DNA from: Novipirellula herctigrandis | GTDB taxonomy: Bacteria; Planctomycetota; Planctomycetia; Pirellulales; Pirellulaceae | Direction: 5' to 3' | Assembly (NCBI GenBank): GCA_007859835.1 | Contig: SJPJ01000001.1 | Span: forward strand, 4,421,026-4,485,025 | DNA: 64,000 nt | Shown: positions 55,039-64,000 of the stretch, in pieces | Layout: every line of letters begins with the position of its first letter | Position numbering within the stretch: the first letter of the stretch is position 1 | Program-made: the position numbers and the translations under genes | The notes under the pieces: model-generated | The model's input: only the letters and a program-made list of their open reading frames with translations | Database searches by the model: none | What the model was told of the DNA's origin: nothing

Positions 55039-56580
55039 ATGCTGGCTCGACTAAAAACATTCACTCTCCTCGGTATCGAAGCAATGCCGGTCGACGTTGA
55101 AGTCGATATTTCGCCAGCTGCGATGCCGAAAACCATTTTGGTTGGATTACCTGATGCGGCTGTCAAAGAGAGCACACATCGGGTTGAACGTGCCATCGTC
55201 AACAGCGGTTTTGTTCGTCCCCATGATCGAATTGTGATCAATCTTGCCCCCGGCGATTTACCCAAGCAAGCTGCTTCGTTTGACTTGCCAGTCGCTCTGG
55301 GCGTTTTGGCCGGCAGTGGTCAATTGACGCTTGATCGCTTGGAAAAGTATGCGGTTGTCGGCGAGCTCGCCCTTGAAGGCTTGACCCGTCCAATCAAAGG
55401 AGTCTTGTCGCTGGCGATTGAAGCGTCCAAGAATCCAGACCTACGCGGCATCGTCGTCCCTGCTGCCAACGCCAGCGAAGCGGCGGTCGTTGAAGGCATT
55501 GAAGTGATTCCGGTGCAAAGCCTTGCTCAAGCGGTGGCTTTTTTTGCAGACGAAGTTGAACTTGATCCTGTTCCCAGTTGTGTCGAGAGGTTGTTCAAGG
55601 AATTCAGTGTCTATGATCTCGACTTTGGCGACGTCCGCGGGCAGGAGTCAGCTAAACGTGCGATGGCCCTTGCCGCCGGCGGAAATCACAACCTGATTAT
55701 GATCGGGCCGCCCGGCAGTGGAAAAACGATGTTAGCAAAACGAGTGCCAACGATTCTGCCATCGCTGACAGCATCTGAATCAATCGCGACCACACGGATT
55801 TACAGTGCGTTGGGGCAATTGCCGTCTGGACAACCACTATTGGCATGTCGCCCGTTCCGCAGCCCGCACCATACGATCTCTGACGCCGGATTGGTTGGTG
55901 GTGGAAGCCCGCCGTCGCCAGGTGAGATCAGCAAAGCTCATAACGGGATCTTGTTCTTGGATGAATTGCCTGAGTTCAACCGTAAGACTCTCGAAGTGAT
56001 GCGGCAACCGCTCGAAGACGGTGTCGTAACCATTTCGCGAGCACTTCGCAGCACGACGTTTCCATGTGACTTTATGCTTGTCGCTGCTGCAAATCCCTGC
56101 CCCTGTGGGTATCGAAGCGATCCGCGACGCAGTTGCAATTGTCTGCCAACTGCGGTTGAAAAATACATGTCACGTATTTCGGGTCCGTTGATGGATCGAA
56201 TCGACATTCATATCGAAGTCCCTGCGGTTCCGTTTGAAGAGCTTTCCAGCAACAGCACTGGGGGAACGACGAGCCAGCAGATGCGTGACGATGTTGTCAA
56301 AGCACGCGAAGCCCAGCTTGCTCGCTTCGGAAATGGTGATGTTCAGTACAACGCTCAAATGAGTAGTCGCCAAGTCCGCAAATTTTGCGAGCTAAACAAA
56401 TCGTGCCAACACATGCTTCGGCACAGTGTCGAAGAAATGGGCCTGTCGGCACGCGCCCACGACAAAATCTTGCGAGTCGCTCGAACGATCGCCGACGTTG
56501 CTGGTGACGATTCGATCGATCAAGAGCATCTTGCTGAAGCAATCGGTTATCGCAGTCTAGATCGCGATCTTTGGACGTAA
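55039..56580 (+). CDS. comM: YifB/ComM-type Mg-chelatase-like AAA+ protein
   Basis: 513 residues from the ATG at 55039 (MLARLKTFTLLGIEAM); GTG at 55027 adds four. Domains: an N-terminal Lon-type S16-like fold (GLPDAAVKESTHRVERAI, LAPGDLPKQAASFDLP), a AAA+ core with Walker A GPPGSGKTMLAKR, FRSPHHTISDAGLVGGG, and Walker B ILFLDELPEFN, then NPCPCGYRSD and a C-terminal helical part. ComM helps branch migration of transformed DNA, forming hexamers that enlarge the recombination tract; in non-competent species a related repair role is assumed. It is divergent from PP2C and alone. I use the ComM name by homology only. Confidence 0.9.
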   Translation: MLARLKTFTLLGIEAMPVDVEVDISPAAMPKTILVGLPDAAVKESTHRVERAIVNSGFVRPHDRIVINLAPGDLPKQAASFDLPVALGVLAGSGQLTLDRLEKYAVVGELALEGLTRPIKGVLSLAIEASKNPDLRGIVVPAANASEAAVVEGIEVIPVQSLAQAVAFFADEVELDPVPSCVERLFKEFSVYDLDFGDVRGQESAKRAMALAAGGNHNLIMIGPPGSGKTMLAKRVPTILPSLTASESIATTRIYSALGQLPSGQPLLACRPFRSPHHTISDAGLVGGGSPPSPGEISKAHNGILFLDELPEFNRKTLEVMRQPLEDGVVTISRALRSTTFPCDFMLVAAANPCPCGYRSDPRRSCNCLPTAVEKYMSRISGPLMDRIDIHIEVPAVPFEELSSNSTGGTTSQQMRDDVVKAREAQLARFGNGDVQYNAQMSSRQVRKFCELNKSCQHMLRHSVEEMGLSARAHDKILRVARTIADVAGDDSIDQEHLAEAIGYRSLDRDLWT

Positions 56581-56688
56581 GCAAGCTCTTTAGGCCAACG
56601 CAACGCGATTGCCTCAACGATTGTCCCGCAGTCGTTTGCTCGTCAACTGTTTGTTAACTACCGATCTTTCGCTTGGCGGAATTCGTTG

Positions 56689-57810
56689 TTAGGGCTTCCC
56701 TAGACAAACTCCGGTCAACTCTGCGGTTCGGACCCAAGGGTGGTCGAGTGTGACAAGTTTCTTCTTGCCTGCGACATCCTTCAGCGGGATCGCTTCACTG
56801 CCGTCGCCGCGCGCGGCCACCATCACGCCAAAAATTCCGTTGTGTAGCAATTCGGCACACGCGGTTCCAAGACGCGTCGCCAAAATTCGATCCGCTGCCG
56901 ATGGAGTACCGCCGCGCTGCAAATGCCCGAGAATTGTTAGACGCGACTCGATGCCGGTCAGCTCCTCGAGTTGTTTCGTCAGTTTGAGTGTGTGGCCCAC
57001 GTGATTCTCGTGGAATTCCGCCAGCTTTGCTGAAGCTTCCTTGCGCTCCTTTTTCGAATCCGCTTCTTTATTTTGCTGCGCCAAACGTTCGATGGTCTTC
57101 GATTCCTTGTCCGTCATTGCACCTTCGGCAACCGCTACAATGCTAAATCGTCGTCCGCGACGAGCTCGTTCGCGGATCGCGGCTGCGACCGCTTCGACTG
57201 AATAGGGAATCTCAGGAATCAAAATCGCATCCGCACCTCCCGCAATACCCGCACCTAGGGCAAGCCATCCGGCTCGATGGCCCATTGTTTCGACCACAAT
57301 GATCCGGTGATGACTTGTCGCCGTTGAATGCAGTCGATCGATCGCTTCGGTCACAATTTGTAACGCCGTGTCAAAACCGAACGAAGTATCGGTTCCGAAA
57401 ATGTCATTGTCGATGGTTTTCGGAAGCGTGATCACATTCAATCCCGCGTCGGCCATTCGCCTAGCATTTTTCTGCGTTCCACCACCTCCAATGCAAACTA
57501 CTGCATCTAGTGCATGCTTCTTGTAAGTGTCGACGGCGGCTTGAGTCATGTCCTCGGTTCGATCGCCGATAGGCATCTTATGCGGTTTGTCTCGACTGGT
57601 TCCTAGAATCGTTCCGCCATCGGTCAGAATCCCAGCCAGTTGTTCGCCACCGACACGCAAGACTCGGTCTTGTGTAAGGCCACGAAACCCGTCGCGAAAC
57701 CCAAGGACCGATATGCCAAACTCGTCAATCGCCGCTTTGCCCACTCCACGAATGGCCGCGTTAAGCCCAGGACAATCACCACCGCTCGTTAGGATTCCAA
57801 TCGATTTCAT
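56689..57810 (-). CDS. pfkA: 6-phosphofructokinase, group III (mixed-type signature)
   Basis: 373 residues. [17 protein letters not shown] opens the Rossmann-like domain, [12 protein letters not shown] is the nucleotide-binding turn, [10 protein letters not shown] carries the catalytic Asp, [12 protein letters not shown] the effector segment, EGAMTDKES a loop and [16 protein letters not shown] the substrate Arg motif. It phosphorylates fructose 6-phosphate in glycolysis. The pair of donor-discriminating positions is mixed: the GGGGT turn has Gly at the E. coli 104 position (ATP type), but PKTIDND has Lys at 124 (pyrophosphate type). Actinobacterial enzymes with that mix are ATP-dependent, so ATP is the more likely donor. 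The turn also has Gly where classical enzymes keep the Asp that binds Mg. Confidence 0.92.
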   Translation of the reverse strand: MKSIGILTSGGDCPGLNAAIRGVGKAAIDEFGISVLGFRDGFRGLTQDRVLRVGGEQLAGILTDGGTILGTSRDKPHKMPIGDRTEDMTQAAVDTYKKHALDAVVCIGGGGTQKNARRMADAGLNVITLPKTIDNDIFGTDTSFGFDTALQIVTEAIDRLHSTATSHHRIIVVETMGHRAGWLALGAGIAGGADAILIPEIPYSVEAVAAAIRERARRGRRFSIVAVAEGAMTDKESKTIERLAQQNKEADSKKERKEASAKLAEFHENHVGHTLKLTKQLEELTGIESRLTILGHLQRGGTPSAADRILATRLGTACAELLHNGIFGVMVAARGDGSEAIPLKDVAGKKKLVTLDHPWVRTAELTGVCLGKP

Positions 57811-58065
57811 CTATCACGGTTCCTCTAGTCGAAAAAAAGAATGCCTCAGCGCCCCCAGTCTACTGGTACATTAGCGAAACGGAAACCGCGTTCCCTATCA
57901 CGTAGAGTAACTTCATACTTTCAATCTGGAGATGGAAACGTTTCGAATCGATATAGAAATGACCGTGAACTTGCCGACGGGGCTAGTTAGCGGGCATGCG
58001 AGACAAAACGACAGGACAACGATTGATCATTTAGGGCGTCTTGGTCGCCTTCGGATTCGCAGCCA

Positions 58066-59295
58066 TCATGGTTCGATGATGCCCAGGATTTGGCTATCCG
58101 CAATCGGTCCATAGTTTCGACTATCGACAGAGGCCGGCACATTGTCGCCGACGATATAGTATTCGGTTGGGCCTAGGGTGATGGGAAAGACGCTTTGGTC
58201 ATCGTATTTGCGTAAACGGTACTCGACGGACCGAAATAGGTTCAATTCATCGAAGGATGCAATGCCGCTCGTAACGCGAACCGCCATGGGGGCTACGTCC
58301 GCCAGTTCGAGTGCTGCATTGCCGTGACTCACGCTTGCTTGGTCGCAACGGATGATCGTTGATTCGCCGATGATAACTGGGTTGGTCGTACGGGTTTCAC
58401 CGTCGATGAAAAATGCGACTTCGACGGTGGCATGTGAATGGGCGTTCGACGTGATGCCGATTGCCATTCGGTCGACAAATGCCATTCGCCGGGATTCGTC
58501 TACATTGATTGGAACATCGTCCATGACAGCGGCAGCACGCATTTGGTCGTAAACCGCTTGGTGATGATAGATCAGCCAATCGTTTGCGTTGGAGGCACTC
58601 GGGGGGGTGAACCTCCATTTGCCTTCGCTACGGGTCCATCCCGAACGCGACAGTTGTGGTTGCCATCGCGATTGTTTGCGATGTGAATCGTAGTCGACGG
58701 GGAGCGTTGCTACTGATTTGTTGGGGGCAGCCGCGAGGATGTCTTCGAGTCGCTGTGTATTGACCAGCAGTCGCAAAGATTCGATTGAGATTGTGTCGCC
58801 TGGCGTGCCGAGAATCCGTTTAACACGAGGCTGCTCGTCGATGTTGGCGGCAATGATGTCTCCAAGCTGCAGCTCGGTCGGCGTGGGCACAATTTTGATT
58901 AAATCACCTTCCACTGTGACTGCCTCGCCCTGGACAAGGCTGCGTGGATGAGGCTTTCCACAATGCCAACAAGGCACTTCGTGACGTCTGAACTCAGTGG
59001 GCAGCGGCAACGTGACACCACATTCAGTGCAGTTCATTTCAAGATGTGCACCTACGAAGGTGGGGGCCATTGAATGGCCTGAAACGCGAAAGGTTGGAGG
59101 CGGGCAATCGGTTTGGAAGTCTTTGGAACATCCAAAAATGATAGCCGTCAACGCGATTATGATGGCGCCGAACGTGACCATTGCGCGAATTGAGCTCGAA
59201 ACTCGCGTAATCCTGAATAGTGACAGAGCGGCTGAATTACTGCAAAAAACAGCTCGAAACGCTCGGCATGTGGTCGTTTGTGCCCTTTTTAGCAT
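58066..59295 (-). CDS. lepB: Signal peptidase I (S26) with cysteine-rich insert
   Basis: 409 residues. Catalytic motifs: box B SGHSMAPTF with nucleophile Ser75, box D VKRILGTPGDTISIE with general base Lys159, and box E VGDNVPASVDSRNYGPI. A hydrophobic N-terminal segment (MVTFGAIIIALTAIIFGC, from residue 39) anchors it; the first 38 residues are a loose basic leader, so a later ATG at residue 39 is possible. Between Ser75 and Lys159 the sequence has CTECG and CWHCGK, two CxxC pairs that look like a zinc ribbon. It cleaves secretory signal peptides at the membrane surface. A long insert (about 190-330) further enlarges it relative to typical 200-300 residue enzymes. Confidence 0.9.
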   Translation of the reverse strand: MLKRAQTTTCRAFRAVFCSNSAALSLFRITRVSSSIRAMVTFGAIIIALTAIIFGCSKDFQTDCPPPTFRVSGHSMAPTFVGAHLEMNCTECGVTLPLPTEFRRHEVPCWHCGKPHPRSLVQGEAVTVEGDLIKIVPTPTELQLGDIIAANIDEQPRVKRILGTPGDTISIESLRLLVNTQRLEDILAAAPNKSVATLPVDYDSHRKQSRWQPQLSRSGWTRSEGKWRFTPPSASNANDWLIYHHQAVYDQMRAAAVMDDVPINVDESRRMAFVDRMAIGITSNAHSHATVEVAFFIDGETRTTNPVIIGESTIIRCDQASVSHGNAALELADVAPMAVRVTSGIASFDELNLFRSVEYRLRKYDDQSVFPITLGPTEYYIVGDNVPASVDSRNYGPIADSQILGIIEP

Positions 59296-59562
59296 TTGAC
59301 GGCCCTTTTTGTCTGCGGTAAAATGTCACAGTTAAAGGCGATTTAGTAATGTCCACTTGAAAAATTCGCCCTCGCCGATTTTGCCCGCCCGATCAAACCT
59401 GCCTCACAATCGACTACGGAATTCCTTTTCGGCTTCGCAGCCATGGCTTGCAGCACTGTTGCAGGTTCCGTTTCAAAAGTCGATGGGATGAAACACTTCC
59501 CTCGGTCTCATTATTTCCGCAAAAATCAAGTTACCGCTTTCTCATTTCGGAGAATCTCCACC

Positions 59563-60864
59563 ATGCGTTGTTACGGAAACCCACTGAGTCGTCGCGGCTT
59601 TCTCGCTGCGGGCACCCTCGGGGGCCTTGGACTGACGTTGCCCGAATTGCTCATGCGGCAAGCCGTTGCTGAGCAGAAGCAGTACGACTTTGTCGAAGCC
59701 AAGGCAAAAAGTGTCATCCATATTTTCTTGCCTGGGGGTCTCGCTCAACAAGAATCGTTTGACCCGAAACCTTACAGTCCACTGGAATACCGCGGTGAAC
59801 TGAGAACGATCAAGACGAACACCGGCGAGGAGTTCTGCGAGACGGTTCCCCAGCTAGCGAAGCGAGCGGATAAGTTTAGTATCATTCGGTCGATGTCGCA
59901 CGGCGAAGCGGCGCACGAACGTGGTGTTCACAATATGTTTACCGGCTATAAGCCGAGTCCCGCACTGCGGTACCCCAGTTTTGGTTCGGTGGTCAGTCAT
60001 GAATATGGCCCTCGCAACAATTTGCCTCCGTACATTTGCATCCCCAACGTCCCCAACGAATTCGCCGGTACCGGATATTTGCCGAGTAGTTTCGGAGCGT
60101 TCTCGTTGGGGGCAGACCCGACGCGCGATGATTTTAAGGTTCGCGACTTGGACTTAGCCGGCGGAGTGGACCAAGAGCGATTCGTGCAGCGCAAGAATGC
60201 GTTGGAAATTGTCAATCGTCATTTCGTTTCGACGTCGGCGGCAGACAATGTCCAAGCGATGAACACGTTCTACCAGCGCGCCTACGATTTGCTCGACACG
60301 CCTGCTGCGAAGGAGGCGTTCGACATTTCCAAAGAGGACGCCAAAATGCGAGACCGTTACGGCCGTAACCAGGCTGGACAACGGATGTTGATGGCTCGGC
60401 GTTTGGTGGAAGCCGGCTCTCGGCTGGTTACGTTGACATACGGAAGCTGGGACATGCACACCGATATTACTGCGAGCATTCGCGGACAAATGCCCGCGCT
60501 CGATGTTGCTCTTTCCACACTCCTCGATGATTTGTCCGAGCGAGGTCTGCTCGATGAAACATTGGTGATGTTGACGAGCGAGTTCGGTCGAACGCCCAAG
60601 ATCAACGCGGATGCCGGTCGGGACCATTGGCCGAAAGTCTTTAGCGTGATGCTTGCTGGTGGTGGCATTAAAGGAGGCATGATTCATGGAGCATCTGATT
60701 CGACGTCGTCCGAACCCGAAGAGAACGCGGTTTCCCCCGCCGACCTCGCTACCACGATGTATCGATTACTCGGTATTGTTGCCGACAAAGAATTGATGGC
60801 TCCCGGAGATCGCCCTATCGAAATCGTCGATGGTGGAAAGTTGATCGAACCGCTGATGGTCTAA
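59563..60864 (+). CDS. DUF1501 family Tat-exported protein
   Basis: 433 residues from the ATG at 59563 (MRCYGNPLSRRGFL); an earlier frame start at 59443 adds 40 poorly protein-like residues. The Tat signal is SRRGFLAAGTLGGLGLTLPE. The mature fold matches DUF1501: VIHIFLPGGLAQQESFDPKP, then FSIIRSMSHGEAAHERGVHN, MFTGYKPSPALRYPSFGSV, GRNQAGQRMLMARRLVEAGS, and SEFGRTPKINADAGRDHWP. His and Asp of the last motif are expected metal ligands. It is the second DUF1501 copy in the window and is followed by another family-typical pair of genes, probably one operon. Confidence 0.92.
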   Translation: MRCYGNPLSRRGFLAAGTLGGLGLTLPELLMRQAVAEQKQYDFVEAKAKSVIHIFLPGGLAQQESFDPKPYSPLEYRGELRTIKTNTGEEFCETVPQLAKRADKFSIIRSMSHGEAAHERGVHNMFTGYKPSPALRYPSFGSVVSHEYGPRNNLPPYICIPNVPNEFAGTGYLPSSFGAFSLGADPTRDDFKVRDLDLAGGVDQERFVQRKNALEIVNRHFVSTSAADNVQAMNTFYQRAYDLLDTPAAKEAFDISKEDAKMRDRYGRNQAGQRMLMARRLVEAGSRLVTLTYGSWDMHTDITASIRGQMPALDVALSTLLDDLSERGLLDETLVMLTSEFGRTPKINADAGRDHWPKVFSVMLAGGGIKGGMIHGASDSTSSEPEENAVSPADLATTMYRLLGIVADKELMAPGDRPIEIVDGGKLIEPLMV

Positions 60865-60948
60865 GCCCATCGGTATGAGGCTGCATTGGAAGCTGATCTG
60901 TTTTGCACGGTTGCATTTCGTCCCCAATCCAAACCAACTGCCACGACT

Positions 60949-63393
60949 ATGAAACCAAGCTTCCGGCACACAGCGATCTTCCTGGTTGCGATTTGCTTTG
61001 CTTCTTCCAACGCGTTTGCGACGTTTCCGATTGTCGAACGACTGAGCCCGCTTGGGGTCGTTCGCGGGGAAGAGTCGACGATCACGCTGGTAGGAAAGCG
61101 TGTTGGTGATGCCCACCAAGTCCTGACGGATTTGTCCGGTATTACGATCATCGAAGTCAAGCCGATCGATAACCAAAAGGTCGAAGTGAAATTGAAGGCG
61201 GATGCCACGCTTGCACCTGGTTTGTACCCGATTCGGTTGGTGACTAAGGGGGGAATCGCGAATCTAAGACTGTTGGGCGTCGGAACGATGCCAATCGTCA
61301 ACGAAACGGAACCGAATAGCGATTTCAACAAGTCACAGCCGATCGAATTGAATCGAACCGTTGAAGGAGTCATTGATCGCGAAGATGTCGATCACTTTCA
61401 AGTGAAACTTGCTGCAGGCCAAACACTCAACGCCGAGATCGAAGGGATTCGGCTTGCCTATTCGCTCAACAACCGAAACATTCTCGATCCTTACATTGCC
61501 ATCTTGGATGAACGTCGTTTTGAAGTCGCCTCAAGTGACGATTCCGCATTGCTCGGCCAAGACGGCGTTTGTTCTTTCACCGCTACCGAAGCGGGTACCT
61601 ACACGGTGTTGGTCCGAGACAGTTCCTTCGGCGGTAGTTCGGTTTGCGGCTATCGCCTGCACGTCGGCACGTTTCCGCGACCGGTTGCAGCGATTCCCGG
61701 CGGTGGACTTCCTGGTTCAACGCTCAACGCAAAACTCATCGCACTCGATGGCGATTCTTCGGACGCAGCGGTTCTCTTGCCCAGTAAACCAGAGGAAAGA
61801 TGGCCTGTTGTCACAGAAAACGAACACGGTATCTCGCCATCGCCAAATTGGATTCGCGTGAATTCGCTCCCCGTGATGGTCGAGCAAGAACCGAACAACG
61901 ATTCCCGAAAACCGAATGTGTTCACTGTCCCCGCAGCCTTTTGCGGGACGGTTGATCAAGCAAATGATTTCGATTGTTTCGGGTTCGAATGCAAAAAGGG
62001 CGAGAAGTACCGGATAGCGGTTTTCTCGCGAGATGTGCTCCGCTCGCCGCTCGATGCCGTTGTCAACGTCTTTGATCCAAACAATAAGGGGGTTCTTTAT
62101 TCTGATGATATTGCTGGGAAAATGGATCCGTTTCTTGAACTAAACGTTGCCACCGACGGAATGCACACTGTTCGTATTTTTGATCATTTGCGAGGCGGAG
62201 GCCCAAGTCATCAATATCGAATCGAAGTGACCAAATCGAATCCCGAGTTTGATTTATCGCTTAAGGAGCTTCGACGTGATGAAGCACAAGTCGTCTCGGT
62301 CCCAATTGGTGGTCAAATGGCGATGATGGTCACTGCGGCGCGGCGCGGATACAATGGTGAGATCAATATGGAATTGGCTGGACTTCCTGATAAGGTGACA
62401 CCCACAACCTACCCGATTCCGGCTGGGCGGCCTGAAATCCCGATTCTGTTGACCGCCACTTCGGACGCCACGCATTCCGCTTCGTTGTTTGAAATCGCCG
62501 CCGTTGGTAACGAAAAGAATCCAGGCGTCATCGGTGAGCTTGGCCAGACGCACAAGTTGGTCGCTGGGCAAAATCGCCGCGTCATGTGGGGCTACACGAC
62601 CGATCGAGCCGCCGTTGCAGTTACGGATGCGGCTCCCTTTTCCATTGAATTTGTTCAACCAAAAACGGCGATTGTTCGAAATGGAAGCAAGAGTTTGGTC
62701 GTAAGGATCAACAAGAAGGATGGCTTCGATGAGGCTGTCTCTTTCAAGACGCTTTACAATCCGCCGGGCATCGGGATCAACAACAGTCGCACAATCGCCA
62801 AAGGTAAAACGGAAGTCGAAATTCCGATTACGGCAAACGGTGGTGCCGCAATCGGTTCATGGCCATTGATCATGATCGCAAAGTATTCGACGAAAAATGG
62901 CCCCGCTGAAATGGCGACGCCTCCGATTATGTTGGACATCCAAAGCCAGCTTTTTAAGTTCCAGTTTCCTCGTGCTACGGCGGAATTGGGAACCGAAGCG
63001 GTTGTTGCGGTGGATGTTGAAGTGCTCGGTGATTTGCCTGGCAAAGCCGAAGTGCAGTTAGTCGGAATTCCGAACGGCGTGACAAGTCCCGCCGCCGTTC
63101 AACAAGTCACGAAAGAGACCACGTCGCTTACTTTCCCCATTGTCGTTGCTGCGGATGCAAAGCCTGGTAACCACAAAACCTTGGTATGCCAAGCGAGGGT
63201 GAAAGTGGGCGACGAAGTGATTGTTCAAACGGTTGGTACCGGTGAACTTCGGGTCGATAAGCCGCTTCCCCCTAAGGTCGAAGAAGCCCCCAAAGTCAAA
63301 GAGGCTCCGAAGCCTGTCGAAAAGAAGCCTGTGCAAGCCAAACCGTTGACGCGGATTGAGCAACTTCGACAAATGAAGAAGGAACAAAGATGA
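60949..63393 (+). CDS. Secreted beta-rich protein with PPC-like domains
   Basis: 814 residues from the ATG at 60949. A signal peptide ([20 protein letters not shown]) ends near NAFA-TFP. The rest is beta-sandwich modules: IPT/TIG-like start ([20 protein letters not shown]), then [18 protein letters not shown] and [18 protein letters not shown], the 'EPN(N)D' signature of the bacterial pre-peptidase C-terminal (PPC) domains, each followed by a [18 protein letters not shown] or [15 protein letters not shown] strand. The last 50 residues are a Pro/Lys/Glu tail. Such proteins are found beside DUF1549 proteins in planctomycetes, as here: its stop overlaps the next start as ATGA. Likely a surface or periplasmic binding protein; the ligand is unknown. 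Confidence 0.88.
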   Translation: MKPSFRHTAIFLVAICFASSNAFATFPIVERLSPLGVVRGEESTITLVGKRVGDAHQVLTDLSGITIIEVKPIDNQKVEVKLKADATLAPGLYPIRLVTKGGIANLRLLGVGTMPIVNETEPNSDFNKSQPIELNRTVEGVIDREDVDHFQVKLAAGQTLNAEIEGIRLAYSLNNRNILDPYIAILDERRFEVASSDDSALLGQDGVCSFTATEAGTYTVLVRDSSFGGSSVCGYRLHVGTFPRPVAAIPGGGLPGSTLNAKLIALDGDSSDAAVLLPSKPEERWPVVTENEHGISPSPNWIRVNSLPVMVEQEPNNDSRKPNVFTVPAAFCGTVDQANDFDCFGFECKKGEKYRIAVFSRDVLRSPLDAVVNVFDPNNKGVLYSDDIAGKMDPFLELNVATDGMHTVRIFDHLRGGGPSHQYRIEVTKSNPEFDLSLKELRRDEAQVVSVPIGGQMAMMVTAARRGYNGEINMELAGLPDKVTPTTYPIPAGRPEIPILLTATSDATHSASLFEIAAVGNEKNPGVIGELGQTHKLVAGQNRRVMWGYTTDRAAVAVTDAAPFSIEFVQPKTAIVRNGSKSLVVRINKKDGFDEAVSFKTLYNPPGIGINNSRTIAKGKTEVEIPITANGGAAIGSWPLIMIAKYSTKNGPAEMATPPIMLDIQSQLFKFQFPRATAELGTEAVVAVDVEVLGDLPGKAEVQLVGIPNGVTSPAAVQQVTKETTSLTFPIVVAADAKPGNHKTLVCQARVKVGDEVIVQTVGTGELRVDKPLPPKVEEAPKVKEAPKPVEKKPVQAKPLTRIEQLRQMKKEQR

Positions 63394-64000
63394 ACACACA
63401 TTTGCATAAGTCACTTTGCTTTGTTGTAGCGGCGATGGTAAGCGTATTCTCCGTGCCTTGCTTGCTCGCACTGGCGGAGGGTCCGGAGTCGTTGACATCG
63501 ATCCGTGACGCTACTGCGAAACCTGACATCGTGGTGTATCCGGAAGAGATCAAGCTTGGCTCGGCGCGTGATTTCCAGTCCTTCGTTGCTGTGCTTCGAC
63601 GCGACGATGGCATCACCGAAGACGCTAGCGAGCGAATCGATTGGTCGATCGCGGACCCTTCGAAGGCTCGTCGCGAGGGCTTTGTGCTGTTTCCTGTTGC
63701 GGATGGGCAAACCGAATTGGTAGCCAAATACGCGGGTTCCGAAGTCCGGATTCCAATCGTAGTCTCCGGTGCAACATTGCGGCCGGATGTTAGTTTCACA
63801 AAAGACGTCATGCCCGTGCTCACTCGGTCGGGCTGTAATACGGGTTCGTGCCATGGGGCGGCACGAGGGAAAGATGGGTTTCGATTGAGTTTGTTCGGTT
63901 TTGATCCCGATGGAGATTACTTTCGCGTGACTCGCGAGATCGGTTTTCGCCGCATTAACTTGGCCATTCCCGAAGAGAGTCTGTTTCTGAAAAAGGCAAT
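63390..64000 (+). CDS. DUF1549/DUF1553-type protein, N-terminal 203 residues (cut by window edge)
   Basis: The ATG at 63390 overlaps the stop of the PPC-domain protein as ATGA. I read a signal peptide ([20 protein letters not shown]), an Ig-like strand region ([31 protein letters not shown]) and then [20 protein letters not shown] followed by [17 protein letters not shown]. The GCNTGSCHG segment is the CxxxCH-type cytochrome-like site (PSCyt1 region) at the start of DUF1549 proteins. The remainder lies outside the window. It completes a DUF1501, PPC-protein, DUF1549 operon. Function unproven; an exported redox or metal-binding role is commonly supposed. Confidence 0.88.
   Translation, partial: MNTHLHKSLCFVVAAMVSVFSVPCLLALAEGPESLTSIRDATAKPDIVVYPEEIKLGSARDFQSFVAVLRRDDGITEDASERIDWSIADPSKARREGFVLFPVADGQTELVAKYAGSEVRIPIVVSGATLRPDVSFTKDVMPVLTRSGCNTGSCHGAARGKDGFRLSLFGFDPDGDYFRVTREIGFRRINLAIPEESLFLKKA

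Noticed and set aside
1-64000. CRISPR array, tRNA, rRNA, transposon or prophage
   Set aside because: No spaced repeat array, no cloverleaf-like sequence I could recognise, and no transposase, integrase or phage gene was seen. A tRNA scan would settle small RNAs.

Overview
The window looks like chromosomal DNA from a planctomycete of the Pirellulaceae (Rhodopirellula-like). The lineage call rests on protein content: DUF1549/DUF1553 and DUF1501 proteins in pairs (46335-49329, 59563-64000), a doubled UvrA, a signal peptidase I with a cysteine-rich insert, Tat-exported sugar-isomerase-like proteins, and many large secreted proteins of unknown function. No tRNA, rRNA, CRISPR array, insertion sequence or phage gene was recognised. 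Both edges cut genes: sufS on the left and a DUF1549-type cytochrome-like protein on the right.

Layout. 1-10.9 kb: sufU-sufS (Fe-S assembly), a small family-like protein with a strong terminator, a YjbQ protein, a 1232-residue secreted protein, NAD synthetase, a Tat-exported TIM-barrel protein and a polysaccharide deacetylase. 11.4-34.0 kb: the accessory core. Two giant genes encode a compact PKS-NRPS line (FkbH-ACP-KS-AT / ACP-aminotransferase-C-A-PCP-TE), followed with an ATGA overlap by a FemAB-like acyltransferase. Converging on it is a six-gene exopolysaccharide operon (four GT4 glycosyltransferases, a Wzx-type flippase, a Wzy/ligase-type protein), and beyond that a Wzz/GumC chain-length protein and a CpsD-like P-loop protein. 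34-43 kb: thrS and a 2138-residue uvrA holding two complete UvrA copies, preceded by a possible leader ORF. 43-64 kb: housekeeping and family-specific genes, including DUF4261-like, DUF1638, TPR, proline racemase-family, beta-CASP nuclease, EamA transporter, PP2C phosphatase, YifB/ComM, phosphofructokinase and signal peptidase I.

How it may fit together. By collinearity the assembly line should load a C3 unit (glyceryl, if the FkbH domain behaves like studied ones), extend it once with malonyl-CoA, convert the beta-keto to a beta-amino group, join it to glycine and release it from a thioesterase whose nucleophile is Cys rather than Ser. Its position among deacetylase, acyltransferase, glycosyltransferase and flippase genes suggests either a small secreted metabolite or a substituent for a surface polysaccharide. 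The domain order is read from motifs; the product and its link to the polysaccharide are inference.
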